A stretch of 64,000 nt of DNA. It comes from Lycocorax pyrrhopterus obiensis (Eukaryota > Chordata > Aves > Passeriformes > Paradisaeidae). Below the pieces are notes generated by a model that was not told where the DNA came from, ran no database searches, and saw nothing but the letters and a program-made list of their open reading frames with translations. Of this stretch, positions 1 through 15,000 are shown one piece after another. How positions within the stretch are numbered: position 1 is the first letter of the stretch; the number at the start of each line of letters is the position of its first letter. A program made the position numbers and the translations under genes. The stretch lies in assembly GCA_014706295.1 (NCBI GenBank), contig JACSVZ010000002.1:15918494-15982493 (forward strand), given 5' to 3'.

Positions 1-6
1 AACTTT

Positions 7-76
7 TCACACCATGAAGGAATTCTGATTCTTTAGCTTTTCAAGTTCTTTAATTTGTTGCCTCAAAAATAGTATC
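7..76 (-). CDS. WAC: WAC coding exon 14 (stop codon)
   Basis: 70 nt, residues 623-645 and TGA at 9-7. Encodes [20 protein letters not shown] and MV, the end of the coiled coil and identical in style to mammalian WAC. Acceptor TTGCAG|GATA. Only six bases of 3' UTR remain in the window. Confidence 0.96.
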
Positions 77-3000
77 CTGCAAGAGAAAATAAATAAATTA
101 GTATAAACATTTCCATTATACAGATGTATTAAATAAGCATCTGCACAAGTACTTCTACAATTTCAGTGGAAGATACCAAGTTCCTTAGCTCCATTAAAAA
201 ATTCAGATATTAAGTTAATTCCCAATCTGTTCAATAACCTACAACCATATGCAGATGCACAAAGGCTTGGTGTGTTTGACACTTTAGTTCAAAAAACTAA
301 GTTGCTCTATTTCTATTATGACTGATACACAGTTACATTTAGGTCTGCTCTTCACTTGAATGTAGCTCCCGGAAAAAGCAGGACACTGGAAGTAAGACAA
401 GTAACTGAATAATCTGGAGAACAGGATTATGCCTGCATCATGCAGTTTTCCAGATTGTAAAACAACCTGAAGTGCTCAATTGTTTCTGAACGAGTGAGTA
501 TCCTTCTAGGTGCAACACTGTTTTTAGTATTTGGTTCTGTGGCTAGTGGTAGTCTTTAGTTATGGAAAGCGCCAATCTCAAAAATATCTGAGGCATCATT
601 AAAGGGCATCTAAGAAAAAAAGTTGTAAATACACCTTGCTTAGAAATAAATTATATAGCTTACACCTTTTTATAATTTTTTTTTCTTCTACTCAACTGAC
701 ATAAGCAATTACTGCGACTTACAAACATTTGGTTTACAGGACTGTTTCCCAGAATTTTTAATGAACATTTCTAACCTACTTTTCACGATGCTGAACGTAA
801 CGCAAACATGTCAATGAAATAAGAAAATACGCGGGGAGAGTTTAGGTTTTATATAAATATTCTATGAAGTCTGAAGCAACTTTAATCAATGCAGAAAAAG
901 CATCAATTCGGCAGACTTTTGTGGAACACTTCACAAATATGTGCCCAGTTCATTAAAAATTATTTTTTTACTGAAACGTAGGTGAAAAATTAAGATACAC
1001 TCAAAAGATAACATTTAACTTCAAGGCATAGGCATATAAAATGTATCAGTCAATGAAAAGTGCCTTTTCACATGCTGTCAGTTATGATTCAAACAATGTA
1101 TGTGCTTTGCCTAGACATGAAGTTCCTTCTTAGAAGAAATTTAAGTAGTACTCTTCTGTGCAAAAGTACAGAAATAGTATCATCATTTAAATGCACTGAT
1201 TTTGATAATCCCATCCTTTGCAAAAGCCTCCCCCATCAACTTGGTTACTTATGTCTCGTATTCCACATCTTTGGGATTGCAGCAAAAATAAAAGATACAT
1301 GTTACTATAGGCTCAAAATCATAATAATAATTATCCATTGACAGTTTAAGGATACAAAGTGTACAAGAAACAAAGTGCTATTTAATGAGCTGACCAATGA
1401 TATTTGACATTTTATTTCAGATCAAACGTGAACTCAGACACAAATGACACCTTAGGAAATGAAAACTGTAAGAAAACAAGTAGTTCATTAAATATACTAC
1501 AGAAATCAGTCATGTAATGAAGTTACAAAACAAAGCTTCAGAAAGAATGGGTATTTTCAATTCTTGATCAGGAAAGGTTTACAAATATATTATAGCCTGC
1601 TTCTAAAGGATTGTTTCACTAACTGCCAAAATGCAAGAGCTTCTAGAATAAATGCAGCTATTTTAACAGCATGCAATGCAATTAAGGTGGCTTCAAAGAG
1701 TAAATCAGAAGCACTGTATTCAAACTGTAGTGTGACTTAATAGTTGGGATAACATCACTGAAAATGGAAACTGAGTATGAAAGTAGATTCAGGACCATGA
1801 CTACTAGTGAAAATTTTGAGCATGCATTTTAAGATTACAGTTTCCAATCGTGCACAAAAGTATTCAAAAGTGTGGCTGTGTATTGCTTCAGGGATACACA
1901 AGACACCTGCTATCACTGACTTAAGAAATAAAGTCTACTTTGCTATTAGCAAACAATAACTTTTCCTTAGCTTGTGATGTAAATTACACCTGTTCATACT
2001 TGCTCTGGATTTAGACCTATTGAATCTCTCATACAAACTGTACTGTTTCAGATCAGGGAAAAACTCTGCAGATGTGTACATGCTGAAATCCTGTGAGTTA
2101 ATCAGTTTCTTGTAATGCACTAATGTATTTGCAAAGGTATTTCTTTCCTATCCAACTAAAAATGGAGAAATTGCATATCTGGTTCTATTTAGTGGAGGGA
2201 AACAGGTAGAATGTACACAGGGAAGAAAGGCAGCTTGCAAACACGGCAAGTACTGGTGTACTTATGAAGTCATCAGTGAACAGAACTCATGCAAAATAAT
2301 GCCAGAATGGAAGTTCTAGCAACGCCTTGAAAACTCAAGATATGCACAGAGCACACGCTTACCTTTGCTCACGCAAAGTTGCTTGAATTTCACATACTCG
2401 AACTAAAGACCTTAAATTCTTTAATTCAGTACAAATTTCTGACATATGCACACTTCCCATGTTATGGGCTTCCTCACGTAATCTTGATGCCTGCAGTGGT
2501 TACACATAAAGGTTAGGTTTTTGAATCATGCATTGGAAACAACCGGCAGTAGTCAAAGAATTGCTGGATGAGTGTGTCTTGAAATAGCAAAGCACTCTAA
2601 TTTCAAAAGGGAGTATTAAATCACACTAAGTTCTCTACAAAAGCCCATTTCAAATCAGAAATAAACAACACTGCTGCCCAGAAACTGCCTAACCCAGGCC
2701 TAAGCTAAGGCAGGGATAGTTTAGACTTTCTTGATCCTAACAAATGCTTACCCGACCATCTTAAAAGACAGCACATGACAGGGCTCTGAGTTTCCAAAGC
2801 AATTTGTTCAAGCAGTTCAAAATCTCCATCATATTTCAATGGCAGACTTAAATTTCCCAACTAATCAGGCCTTAGTGACAAAAATAAGTGAATGTCATCT
2901 TCTTTCCAGCTACCTTGTACATGACAAAAAAAACTCTGCAACCCTCTTCAGGTGTTCTCTTCCAGACAAACTCCAGTACTTTAATGCTCTCCCACTTAGT

Positions 3001-6000
3001 CAGCCGGAGACGAGCAGAAGTGTAAATTTAAAGGGCATGACCTATCCAATTCCCGATCTGTGCATTTCTCGAAGTCTCATCACTGAACTGGATATGACTC
3101 CAGAGAACCCCTCAACAGCACCAAGGAGACCAGTATAATTACTCTGAGGCCCTGTGTATTACACTGCAATAAGGAAGAGGACTTCTTGCAAATGGCACAT
3201 GGAAAAATTGATTCAAATACAGCCTTCCCTGCAGCATTACTGTTTAGCAATGTTATCCTCTGCTACACTTGGTCTGGCTTGGGTGGAATAAATTCTCTTC
3301 ATAGCAGTTCACATGGTGCCATGTTTTGAATCTGCGACCAAGCCAGTGCTGACAACATAAAAACGTTTTAGCTATTCCTAAGCAGAGCCTACACAGCATC
3401 AAGGGTTTCTCCCTTTCTCTCTCTGACCCCCCTCCACCCAGCAAACACACTGTGGGTGGACAATAGGTGGGGAGGGAACAAAATGCTTAGCTGCCTACTG
3501 GGATTCATCCACATCTGCTTAGGTACTCGTATGCTTAATTTTTGCTTCCCAAAAATAATGTTATTTTGCACAAATCTTCATCAACCTCTGGCATTTCTCC
3601 AGCTCAAAGCAGCATTTTGTGTTCTAATTCCCTAGACTGTAAGTTTTTTATTCTGGAGTTTGTGAACATCCAGGAGTACCCTGGTCTCCAGTAGGATGTA
3701 ATTTCCCATGTCTTCCCTGCACAACTCCAGTTACTGAATTGTTTCTCAGTTTTCCATGTTAAGTGCTTTTTATGAGTTCTGTGATGTAACTACTGTAGTT
3801 CAAGAATGTCTTAGCTATTACTACTGCACAGCACATTTCTTCAAGTCTGGCTGCTTTAGCACATACCTGTCCTGGCTCTTCTAATTTATTTACTTATTTA
3901 TTTTTCAGTTTACTCTGGTATGTGCTCTTCCGCCCTAATTTCAAGTTACACTATGCATCTGACAGCTATCTGAAGAAACCAAGACACTGCATTTTTAGTC
4001 TCTCCACTTTGATCTAATCTTCTTCACTACATACTGCACCTATACTTTCATTCACTTTTTCTTTCATATCAAATATCTCACTTAAGTGCCTCAAGTGCTA
4101 CTATTTAAAACTGGCCTATAAACAACACTACCATGTGAAATCATCTGAAATAGCAGACAGGACAACACAGCATGTAGCACAAAATACCCAACTGAGTAAA
4201 TGACTGCCTAGCATTAGCTGAGTTTTTTGATCTCTTTATTAACAACAAAGGAAAAAACCCCAAAACCTATGCACTGCATGAATCTGTTTTCTATATTAAG
4301 ATGACTTGTAATCACTTGTGAATTCAGTACACAGTGAAAATAATACTTTCAAAACTATGGACCAATGCCATAGATAAGTGCCTGTACTGCACCATTTCCT
4401 TAAAGACACTCCACAACAATGGCTCAGTGTTTGACTCAGTAGAGGTTGGTAATGTTTTAAACCTGATTCAAAAAAATTAATGAAAGAAGCAAGAATCCTA
4501 ACAGGGTCTCAGTCTAGACTGTGCTTGTAAGAGTCATCTTGCAAGTTACTACCCAAAAGTCTCCAGCATAGGTTTGTGCCAGCATGCAACCACTCTTCAA
4601 AAGACCAAAGTAAACTAGGCTAGGTAAGATTGCTATCCCAAACAGACTGCATCAGATAGGGCTGCCTGTGAAAAGAACTGAACTAGATTCAATAACCAAT
4701 ACGGTTCCTTTGAGTAATACATTCCAAGCAGGTGACATGCATCCAGTTTCCTTGTATTACTACAACACAACAGGTTTCATGCAACTAGCTATAATACATG
4801 GATGGCACTTCTACTGGATTTCCCATTATGTAAAAATAGCACAAATTCAGTCCAAGTACTCTACATCAATTTACAAACAAGGTAGAGTTTCTTTTTCACA
4901 GTGTAGAACTAACAAGTCAGTAACTAAAACTGCAGAGTAATCTCAGTTTAACTCTGTACCTAATTTATAACATTTTACACATTAACAAAAATATCATTAT
5001 TAAAAAATGCTGAAATCTATGTTCTTTACAAATTTCAACAGAACTTTAGCAGTAAGAAAATAGTTATGAGGATAGCTACTCATCTAAGGGAATTTCAAAA
5101 ACACTGAGACTTCCAAATGAGACTGAAAATACCCAACTGCTGAAAGGCAAACACATGTAAAACCTGCAGGTCTGGCCTAATCTCTTTCCTCTCTTCTAGC
5201 TAAGGACAAGCATCAGGGTTTGGGGCTTTTTTAAAATACTTTTAATTCCTAGAAAAAGCAACCTGAGTAAGAAACCCAAATTTTAAGCTACACATTATGC
5301 ATTCTCACAGGGAACAGAGCAAAGGAGCACTCACCTGCTTTTCTGCGTGATCCGCAGGCCAGCCTTGAACATGCTTTATAAGGTTTTCATTGAAGTGTGC
5401 CGCTAGCGTAGGTGTTAATGAACATGTGGGTCGTACAGATGTATTTTGTGGTGCAGGTGTTGAGTTTGATGCACTACTGCTAGAGGTATGATTTGGACCT
5501 GGTGATGGACTTCTTTGACTACTAGAAGAAAGAATTTAAAAAAGCAAGTCAGCATTTAAAAACATATGTGAACCTACAGAGAAATGAACACTAAAAATTC
5601 ATTGCTTCCAGGCACAAAAATAACATAAAGTGTTCAAACCACAAGTAAAATACTTCTGGTAGACCAAACCTGTGCCACTTTTCTACAAACCTCTAACTTT
5701 TATTGCAATGTTTGTATGCTACAACGTAACAGGGGGTTTTTGTTGTTTGGTTGGGTTTTGTGTTTGTCTGGTTTTTAACTCTGAGAGCTGTTCAAGAGAT
5801 GTAAGTAGTGCCTAGATGGTGTTGGATAGAGAATATATACATGTATGTTCTTCCTTCAAACAGCTGCAAACCTAAGATTTTCAGTAATGATATATCAGAT
5901 GGGAGTCAAACAGGTTTATTCAACACAGGTTTGCCACAATAATCATTAAGAACAATGCCTCATGTTCTGATCTTAAAATACAGCCATATGGGATTAGGGG

Positions 6001-9000
6001 AGTTTACTACTCATGTCAAAATACAACCTAGGAGGTTTTGTCATGTTGTATGTCTTCACTTAATGCACTCAGGAGAACCGAAGTATCACAGGAGCAGTGT
6101 GTTTTTAGCCACCAAACTTGACTGCTTTACTGGGACATACTCAGCATAACACTGATGGTACGTCACATTTATGATTTTCTTTGGCACTACACATACTGAG
6201 AAATAGTAGCACTAAGTGTGTAAGTACCTAACAACTCTCCCACTGGCAGAAGCTTTTCAACACAGGCCGTAATTTCAGTCTATTTCTTAAAACTTTATAT
6301 CACTTGCAGGCAAGAAGAAAGTATTATGAAGGAGAACCAAATTTTAAAGGACTCTTGATTCATCACCTAACCTAACCTGTCGGTCCCCGTGAAAACTGGA
6401 AACATCCTTACAAAATGCAACTATCTTTCTAGTCCAATGCCCAAACATTTATCCTAATCAACTCACACTTGCAAAGAATTACAGCATTAAGAATTACAGC
6501 CAACAAACTGGATGTCTGACATGGACCTGCTAAACAAAGTCAGAGGAGAGCCACCAAGTAGATGAGAGGGCTGAAGCACCTCCCCTATAAAAAAAGCAAT
6601 TCCTGCCCTCTCTTCAGAGCTTATGAGAGTCACAGTATCTGGAGCACTGTGCAGTGGGAAGCCTAAAACTGGACAACAATTAAACTGCTATAGCAAAGGA
6701 ATGTGGCAGAGGACCACACAGACGACTAAGAGGCTGAAGCACATGCTGTATCAGGAGAAGCTAAGTTTATTCAGTCTGGAAAAGAGAATGCTGAGGGTAA
6801 GGGGATTGAGGGATCTTTTCACAGATTTTTACTACTTTTGGGGAGAACAGACTCTTTTCAGAGATGCACAGCAATAGCACAAGGGGTAGAGACCAGTTGC
6901 AACAAGGAAAATTCTAATTAGACATGGAAAAAAAAATCACCATAAGGGTAGTCAAACATTAGAAGATATTCTGAGACATTAAAAAAAATAGATGCCCTTA
7001 GCAATTCAAACTTGCCAGTCCTACTCTAAGTTGGGACCTAAGTAGACCATAACTAGAATTTCCTTCTAAACGAAATTATTCTAAGTTTCAATGTATTCAT
7101 TTAGCATCAGCATAGTGAGGGTGTAGAGAAAGGCTACTCTTATTAACTAAGTAGAATTCAGACACAACCTTATTTACTCATTAGTTCTACTAGAATTAAG
7201 GTTCCCCCTACAACTTGCTTCCTCTTCATTTACCAGTCTGTCTTCTACTCCTACTTCATCAGTAAAAATCACTCTAACACATCAGAAATGTTTCAAGAAA
7301 ATAAAGAAATAAAAAAAATCTGTGGGCTTCTCAAAAATAAAGCTGTATCTTAATTATGACTAAAACACACTGACAAAATATCCTAGGCACTGCTATGTTA
7401 GCAGCAGGGGGAGCTACGAATGCAGCAATGACGGTTCCAAACGACCAAAGTATTTTTAAACGCTTCACAAAAGGCAAATACCCGCCTTAGCTGAGTTAAA
7501 GACTGACTATGCCACAAGTAATAGAATGCCTCCAGAGAGGCAAAAATAACTGTAACAAGGGTATGAGAACAGGATGGTTCTGACACTACTACAAACAACA
7601 AAATCTTACAACCTACAAAAAATTGAATGAAATACCTCTCTTCCCAACTCTTTTCCAAGGTAAAGGAAAAATGTTCCGAGTCCTTTCTGAAAACAAAAAG
7701 AAACTACCAACCCGATGAAACTATTAATTATGGAAACACTCATTGAGTTTCATTTTTAAAGCAGCCATAATTCACAGCGTGTTTTTGGAATAATCTCTAA
7801 CAGACACACTGACTGTATGTCCACATTGTGTTAATTTCCCAACTTAAACGGCTGAAATGCTCACTTCTTTAAAGTTAGCAATAGCTACTCAAGTTTTCTT
7901 ACAAAGCATTTCTACCCCAACAAGTCAAAAATAATTTTACCTCCGTTCACTTAAAACTTTTAATGAGCCAAGGAAATGTAGACGTGATTAACTTCTGCTC
8001 AATTAATCTGTATTTAAGCTGGAGAAAAATGCAACCTTAATTCACAGAGCCAAAAAGATTTTGGACCATCTGTCCACAGTTCAGGTTGCTAAGTTGTTTT
8101 TCACTCCTATAAAAGTAAGGACACTAGCCCCCAAGAGCAATTCCCAATCCAACCGACTGCTTTCACCTACAAAGGAATAATCTGTTGCATATCAATTCAG
8201 ACATACTGCCTGGACACAGCAAATCTTTCGCAGATAAGTAAATCAACATCTGAGCTGGCCCACTTTCATTCAACCCCACTGCACTCAGGAGAAGAGAATA
8301 CCTGTCACACAGGTTTTTCCAAGTCACCTATTCCTAAATCTTCCACTTTTTGCGAATAAGACACTTCCAAAGCAAACTGAATCACATGAACTCATGATGC
8401 ACAATACACCAGAGTCACAAACGTGTATTAATTTGAGAGATACCGGATACTGAACAATACTAACATTGTCTCAGTATCTTTCATCCTGGCCTGCACACTG
8501 CCTCCTGCGCTGCCTCCCCCTCAGCCACGGGACTGTGCTGCCTGCACAACACACCTGCTTCAGCAGTGCTGGGGCAAACTCAGCTTCCTCCACCAAAACG
8601 CTGATGCCAAATGGAGCAATGGTTTGCAGAGGGACAGCAGATCCCTAAACTTGCTGTAGGTAAGGGTCATGCCAGAGAACAAAGCCATGTAACCCAAAGG
8701 GAGGGTGAGGTACAAATTAGCAAGCCAAATGTCCACCAGTATCAACTCACACAGACTCCAAGCCATGGTAAATGTTTCCAAGAACGACTATCTTTCTCAG
8801 AAAGATTTCCTGGGGGAAAAAGGTGATGAGCAAAGAACAAAAGGGCCTGTGACTGAGAGAGGTCCCCCAAAACCTCACCACTCCTCATAAAAAAAGCTTG
8901 GCTTGCTGCAAAGTGTAATTTTATCTCAGGTACAGTAATTCAGAAAGATTTAAATAGCACCATCCATAATTACTAGGGAGAGGAGCTGGACACTTTGCCT

Positions 9001-12000
9001 TTATTCTCCTCAGAGATAAATGAGTTACAAGCCTGTAATCTGACAAAGATAACAAATCTTTGCAAAAATCAAGTGTCTGTAAAACAGCCTACATTAAAAG
9101 CTCAGAACTTCTGACTTGCTTCTGTTTGTACCCTCAAACTGGTCAATACTGCAGGGTCTCCAGTAAAGCCAGCTTCTGGGACAGGACTAACAAGCATACA
9201 ACAGACAACCCAGTCCCCCCAGAAAACTCAGAACACAAAGTAACTCCTTTCTCCCCACAAGAACAGCCAAAACCAACGAAGAAAACAAAGGTCCCCTTTG
9301 TTATTAGTCCCAGAAGGATAGATAAAAGGACCTCACTATTTTACGAACTGGAAGGCACTACCATGTAGCTTCAGGCATGCTGATAATGAAAGAGTATTGG
9401 GGTTTGGTTTTTTGTTTGCTTTTTTAGTACTATACCATACCACACACCTTATTCAACCACTCTAAAAACCCAGCTATTAAGAATTGTAGATTTACAGAAC
9501 TTCTAAAAAAGTCAACCTGCAACCTCTTCCTGCCACAGTTCTATACCATGACTCCATCACAAAAGGATCTTACGACACATATTTGATTACAGCCCCTGGA
9601 ACCTATATGACAAAATGCAGAGTATCCGATACTATGAAGAGCACACCTTCCCGAAAGAAAAATTTCAAACAAGACACAGACTCTAAACCCACCTTGTAAA
9701 TCAATGGCTAAATGTTTGCATCATGCAACATCTGAATAAGTTGCAATGTTCACCAAAAAGTCTGGCCAAGGAAAGGTATTTGTGAAACTTACTTAATTTT
9801 TAATGTTTTTCATTAGAGCAGCAAAATCACCTGACAGACCAAAAAATCATACCAATTTAAAAATCAAATCACACAACAGCAAGACACTCCAAACATCTAA
9901 CATTAAGCAAATCACAGATTCCATAACTGCACAGAGACAGCAACTGCAAATTCTGAAATCACAATACATGGAATCACTTGTAAAATTGTCACCAGGGTGA
10001 CAGAGCACAACTAGAGTTCCATTTTGCTTCTGTGAGAATGAAGTCTAATGGTTACCCCAAAAATGGCGAATCTACCACATTAACTATGTAACAAAGGTAC
10101 TTAGCTGCATCATCTCAGTAGCAGCAGTTAAATCACATGTTCAAAAAACAGGCCAAAGAAGAGTCCACTAACTGCAACATATACAACACACACTGAATCC
10201 AGATAAAAAGCTAAGGACAGAACAAAGAAGCATGTCAATATACCTTGAACGCTGAAGACTTCGTGGAGAGGCAGGTTCATGACCCGCCTGCTTGTCAGCT
10301 ATTACTGGCTGCTGAGGTGCTGCCTGGGAAACTGGTCCTTGTTTAACACCTGGAGTAGCAACCTGGAAAATTTAAAATTTAATTAGATTTCCTCCACAGT
10401 AAAGAGCAAGTGTAAGAACCAGTGAAAACCAAGGAAATTACAATTTCAACACCTGTGGGATTTTTTTGATACAAGGTATTGTGTTGACACAATTTTTATT
10501 CTCTTCACAAGGTGTTTTTAAAAAAAAAACTCTAGTTCCACAGCTGTGACAAAGTTTTTTTTTACTAAAATTGACTACTTAATAGACATAACAGAAGCAA
10601 ATTTAGACCCATGTGACTTGTCAAAATATTGCAAGCTTATTAGGCAAAATAGTTCAACTCATTTTTGACTGTATCTTCCATCTGAGCACTGAGCTCATTT
10701 TCAACCTCAAAAGAGCTGTTCATTACCCAAACAAAATCTTCATGTACAAATTTAAGAGTTCTCTACCTGAAAATACATTATACAGTGTTAAGAACATAAC
10801 TGTATCATAAGCATATTAAAACATCTCTATCAGAAATGGAAAATAAGATCTAAAGCATATTTATCAGTTTGCTGCTCCCTTTTCTCTAAGTTCTAAACTC
10901 ACGAGTGACTAAAAAATTAGTCACCAGTAGCTTCCTGCTTTTCCTTTGCAGTATACATTCAATACAGGTATTAAGACACCAGCAATAAGATACAGTCTTT
11001 TCTGTGAATTTCTGAGCTATGACAGGATGAGAAGTTTGGGAATATAGTAATGTCTAAGTTACAGAAAATGAAGTTCAAGATACTTCGTCTTGCCCAATGC
11101 TTTGCATACCTCAGTTAATTTAAAGTATGTACAAGAGAGATTCAGCTTCAAAATTTATCAATCACTCTGCAAAATCAAACTAAAAATTTTAAGAGAAAAG
11201 GGAGGGAGCAAAGAAAAAATGGCTTCTAGGGATCCATAAAGACAAAAAACCCAAATCATTCAGCCTGCCTGCATTTGCTGACTTCAAATTAGTGTAGATT
11301 ACTAACTAATGGTCACCCGAACATCCAGAAATTCTCTATTTCAGAAACAGACTTCTGTGAAACAAACCACAGATGGCAAGTCAGACACTATCTATTAACG
11401 TAAACTCAAGACATAACTCGATTCATTTAAATACACAGGGAATCTTAATGCAAATTCAAACTCTTATATGTCTAAGAGGAAAACTCACCTTTTAAAATTA
11501 TCATCAAAATGAAAATGTGTTCTTTTTTAGATTAATAGACATATACTAAAAAAGTCTGAGTAGCACATGAAAAGCCCATGGTACGAAAAGGATAAAGCAA
11601 GATCACTGTAAGATTACTTTGCCGTTGAAATAAACAGAACTATATAGTTGAGAGGGGTGAAACAGTAGCAGTTCATAAAACTGATTTATGAGAATAGACT
11701 ACACAAGTACCTTTATGATAGGTATGACATGAAGAACTTTGCTATTAATGCCTGCATTTTGCTCAGCCTGTGAGCAGACATTAAACATCAAGGCTGTTCA
11801 AACAGAAGGAACAATTTCAAAAGGAAAGTCCATCAGCAATAATGGAATCACACTGCAGAGTCAAATTGGAAAAGTAACCAGCTCCCTGGCTGGTAAAAAT
11901 AACTAAAAAAAAAAACCACGACCGTGAAGAAAAAGTGGGAATTGTGAGATAAATGAACCACAAAGCCTCTCAACTATTCCATGTTTTCAAGTGTTTCAAA

Positions 12001-15000
12001 GACTGTAAATACATATACCAGAAACAGAAAAATAAAAAGGGCTAAATAAATTCAAAAAACAAACCAACCAACCAACAGCAACATTCTCACTGTGCTTGAC
12101 AGGTCTGTGTAAAGTGCTTTACACAGCTATTTTGCAGAAATTCAGAACAGTTTCTGATCACACAATACAGGCACAGCTAAAAGGCAAGATGTTGACACCC
12201 AGGCTGCTGGAGTCTGTGACCCCTGAGCTACCACCCGCACACAGCACACCTGGCAGGCAGACACATCAGTTTAAGTCTGAAAGCAGCACTGACACGTTCA
12301 AGCGGTCCTAAGCAACAGCACTGTGCCAATGGCACTACACTAGTCCCACAACCAGCCCAAACAGCTGTGCATCTGGCACTGGGCTCTGCTTGCACAGGGC
12401 CAGTTCAGCTTTGTCTGCCCTAAGCCCACGGGCCGGTGCTGTAAAATCAAGGGTGTCCTGGCACAGCACCACATCTTGATTAGGCATCATTTACCTCAAA
12501 CTCTACAAATGGACAAGCTAGCCTGACTGTCATATCTGACAGGCTACTAAAACAGACACGCTCACACTGGAGCTATCACCACCTAAGTTCCCATCTCATG
12601 GAATTGAGTTACGCAAATACAAGAACTATCAATACAGTTCTTTCCCTACTGAACTGGCAAAGTATCTGCTGCTGAACCAAAATTTGTTACTCTGGCACTA
12701 ACTAACAATCTCTGGGTTGTAGAGACCAGAACAGATCTACTTCCAGTTACTGACAGTAAACAACTTAAGAAGATTCTTTTTCGTATCTCAGGATTTGGGA
12801 AGTGCTAAATATCTCAACACTGCTATTTGGTAATTTCATTACTTGTCACCTAGCTATGGGATGTGAACACAGAGATTCAGGATGTAATCCAGGGGCAGAA
12901 ATCAAGGTACCAACCAGTACTGGTACACACATGAAGCTTTTGCAATTCATTGTATCATTGTCCATCACAAGAAACTGGGAGAATCACTTGGTCTTCTTTG
13001 TACCCATAAAACAGATGAAAGAAAATGAGGCATTCTGACTACGATGACAAATGCAATCTGTTCTTCTGAAGATAAAAGTACTCCTCAAAGGCCTTTAAGG
13101 CATAAGAGGTTCACTTGTGAGCAGAAAATCGAGAAAAAGACACCTTAGCTGAGCAGGGGTGGTGATAGAGAACACAGATTTTAGAAAGGTGGGGGGGTCT
13201 CACCCCAAAGTCTGGAGTCATGCTTCTTAGGAAGAACCTTAGGAGCTTATAGGTTAGCTTCAATTTACATTTCCTAGTCACTGATCCAGTGAAGGAATTC
13301 TGAATCAATAGGGGTCAGGGGGCAGGAAGGGAAAGGGACATTATGTTATTGATCTGTAAACACCTAGCACATTTCTAAACCAAATCTGAGACCACATCCA
13401 GTTAATTTCCCCAAGAAGTTCTCTCCCATTCTAAACATCTTTTATTGGGTAAGTCTAGAGAATTGTATCAGCTGTTGCCTTTGAAGTACGTTTTTGTTTC
13501 TAAATATGCTAAAATACTGATGCCTTGGCAGTATCTCCAGACAGCATCTGAAGCCAGCATAAGAATTTTTTCAAGAAAAGTAAACTAGATTTCATGCTGG
13601 AGCTGCACTGCCAAAATACAGTCAAGTAGCTGCTTCCAGTTGTTTGTTTCTACTGGGAAAGATAACACACATATTTTATCATCCTATATACAACTGCTAG
13701 CACATGGATATATAGGAGCAATACTTAATATTATGTATAATGGTTTCTTACTACAATAGGGCATAAATCAAAAGGAGCTTACCTTCTGCTGGGATGATAC
13801 TGGTGGCGTAGTCATCAAAGGTTTAAGTGGAACAGTGTTAGTCTGTGGCGTGCTTATCCTTGGAGACACATATGATCTTGGCGATGAGGCATCAGATGTT
13901 AAAGACATTGGAGACTGATTAGATGGCTGAGCTGTAAAGGAAAAAAAATTGCTTTTAATAAAACTATGTCCTATCTTAAATGTGAATTAGACTTTCTTTT
14001 GGTACTTTGGAGTATGCTGTATTAGATGATACACAAACATGTTCACTGTGAACAACTAGAACAATCAAATGTTCAACAACAATCCTAGCTAAGGAATTGT
14101 ATCTTCCCCAAACTCTCCACTTCTAAAACTTCAGGGGAGGGGGAAAGAAAAGAAGCTATTAGGAAATGCTTTTAACACATAAAGAGACTAAATCATTTCC
14201 AACTCCTATTGTAGAGCACTCAACTTGATTTAACCAAAAGAATGTATGAATAGTTTATTTAGAAAGCTATTCAGCCATTCTAGGCATATACCAACAGTTC
14301 CCCACCCACGGTTAAAAATTAGAATTAGTACTGCTTACCTACTCAGTAAGATGACTGCATTTATTGTTTTGGTTTAAGTTTCTAAACTTAAGTTTCAAAG
14401 GTTTTTTTTTAAGTTACAAGCCAGAACATACTGAAAATACCTGAAGGAGTATCTTGCCTGGAAGATGAAAAAAAAAAATCCCCCACCAGACAGAGCAAAC
14501 TTTCTTTTAAGAATTTAAAGCCTCCCCCAAGAGTCACAGTAGCACAGTACCACAAGATGGGTGTTAAAGCAAGGAAGAGTTGTGTTTTATACTGAACATT
14601 AAATAACACCTAATTCAGGTCCAGAATAAATTGAGAGGGTCTCACAGAAGTTTCACGTTACTCATATAGAATTAGTTAACATACAAAGAAAATCCCAGAA
14701 GGTGAGACAGAGAAGCATATTTACTTAGTTGTGTGCCAGGTGCCTGCTCCTCAGTAACAATTTTTTATCCTATCTTTGGAAAAAAGTCATTCAACATTCT
14801 CCACACTGTGTGGCCAACAATACAACAAGAGACAGATTCTACAACTTTCAACTGTATCAGCCTTCTTAAAACGCTGCTAACAAATTTATGTAAGTGAAAA
14901 AAAGACTCCGAATACCTTGCGTAGACAGTTGTGCAGCTTGAGAAATTAGGGAGGTGATATTGAAAGCAGATGGTCCAGCAGTAAGAATTTTATGGAGTAT

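Noticed and set aside
6270..6366. Second possible C/D-box snoRNA on the minus strand (TGATGA ... CTGA)
   Set aside because: The boxes are about 83 nt apart, but the flanks do not pair, so the required terminal stem is missing.
9060..9368. 102-codon plus-strand ORF in WAC intron 11
   Set aside because: Lys/Thr/Pro-rich translation of AC-rich intron; no motif or conservation argument available.
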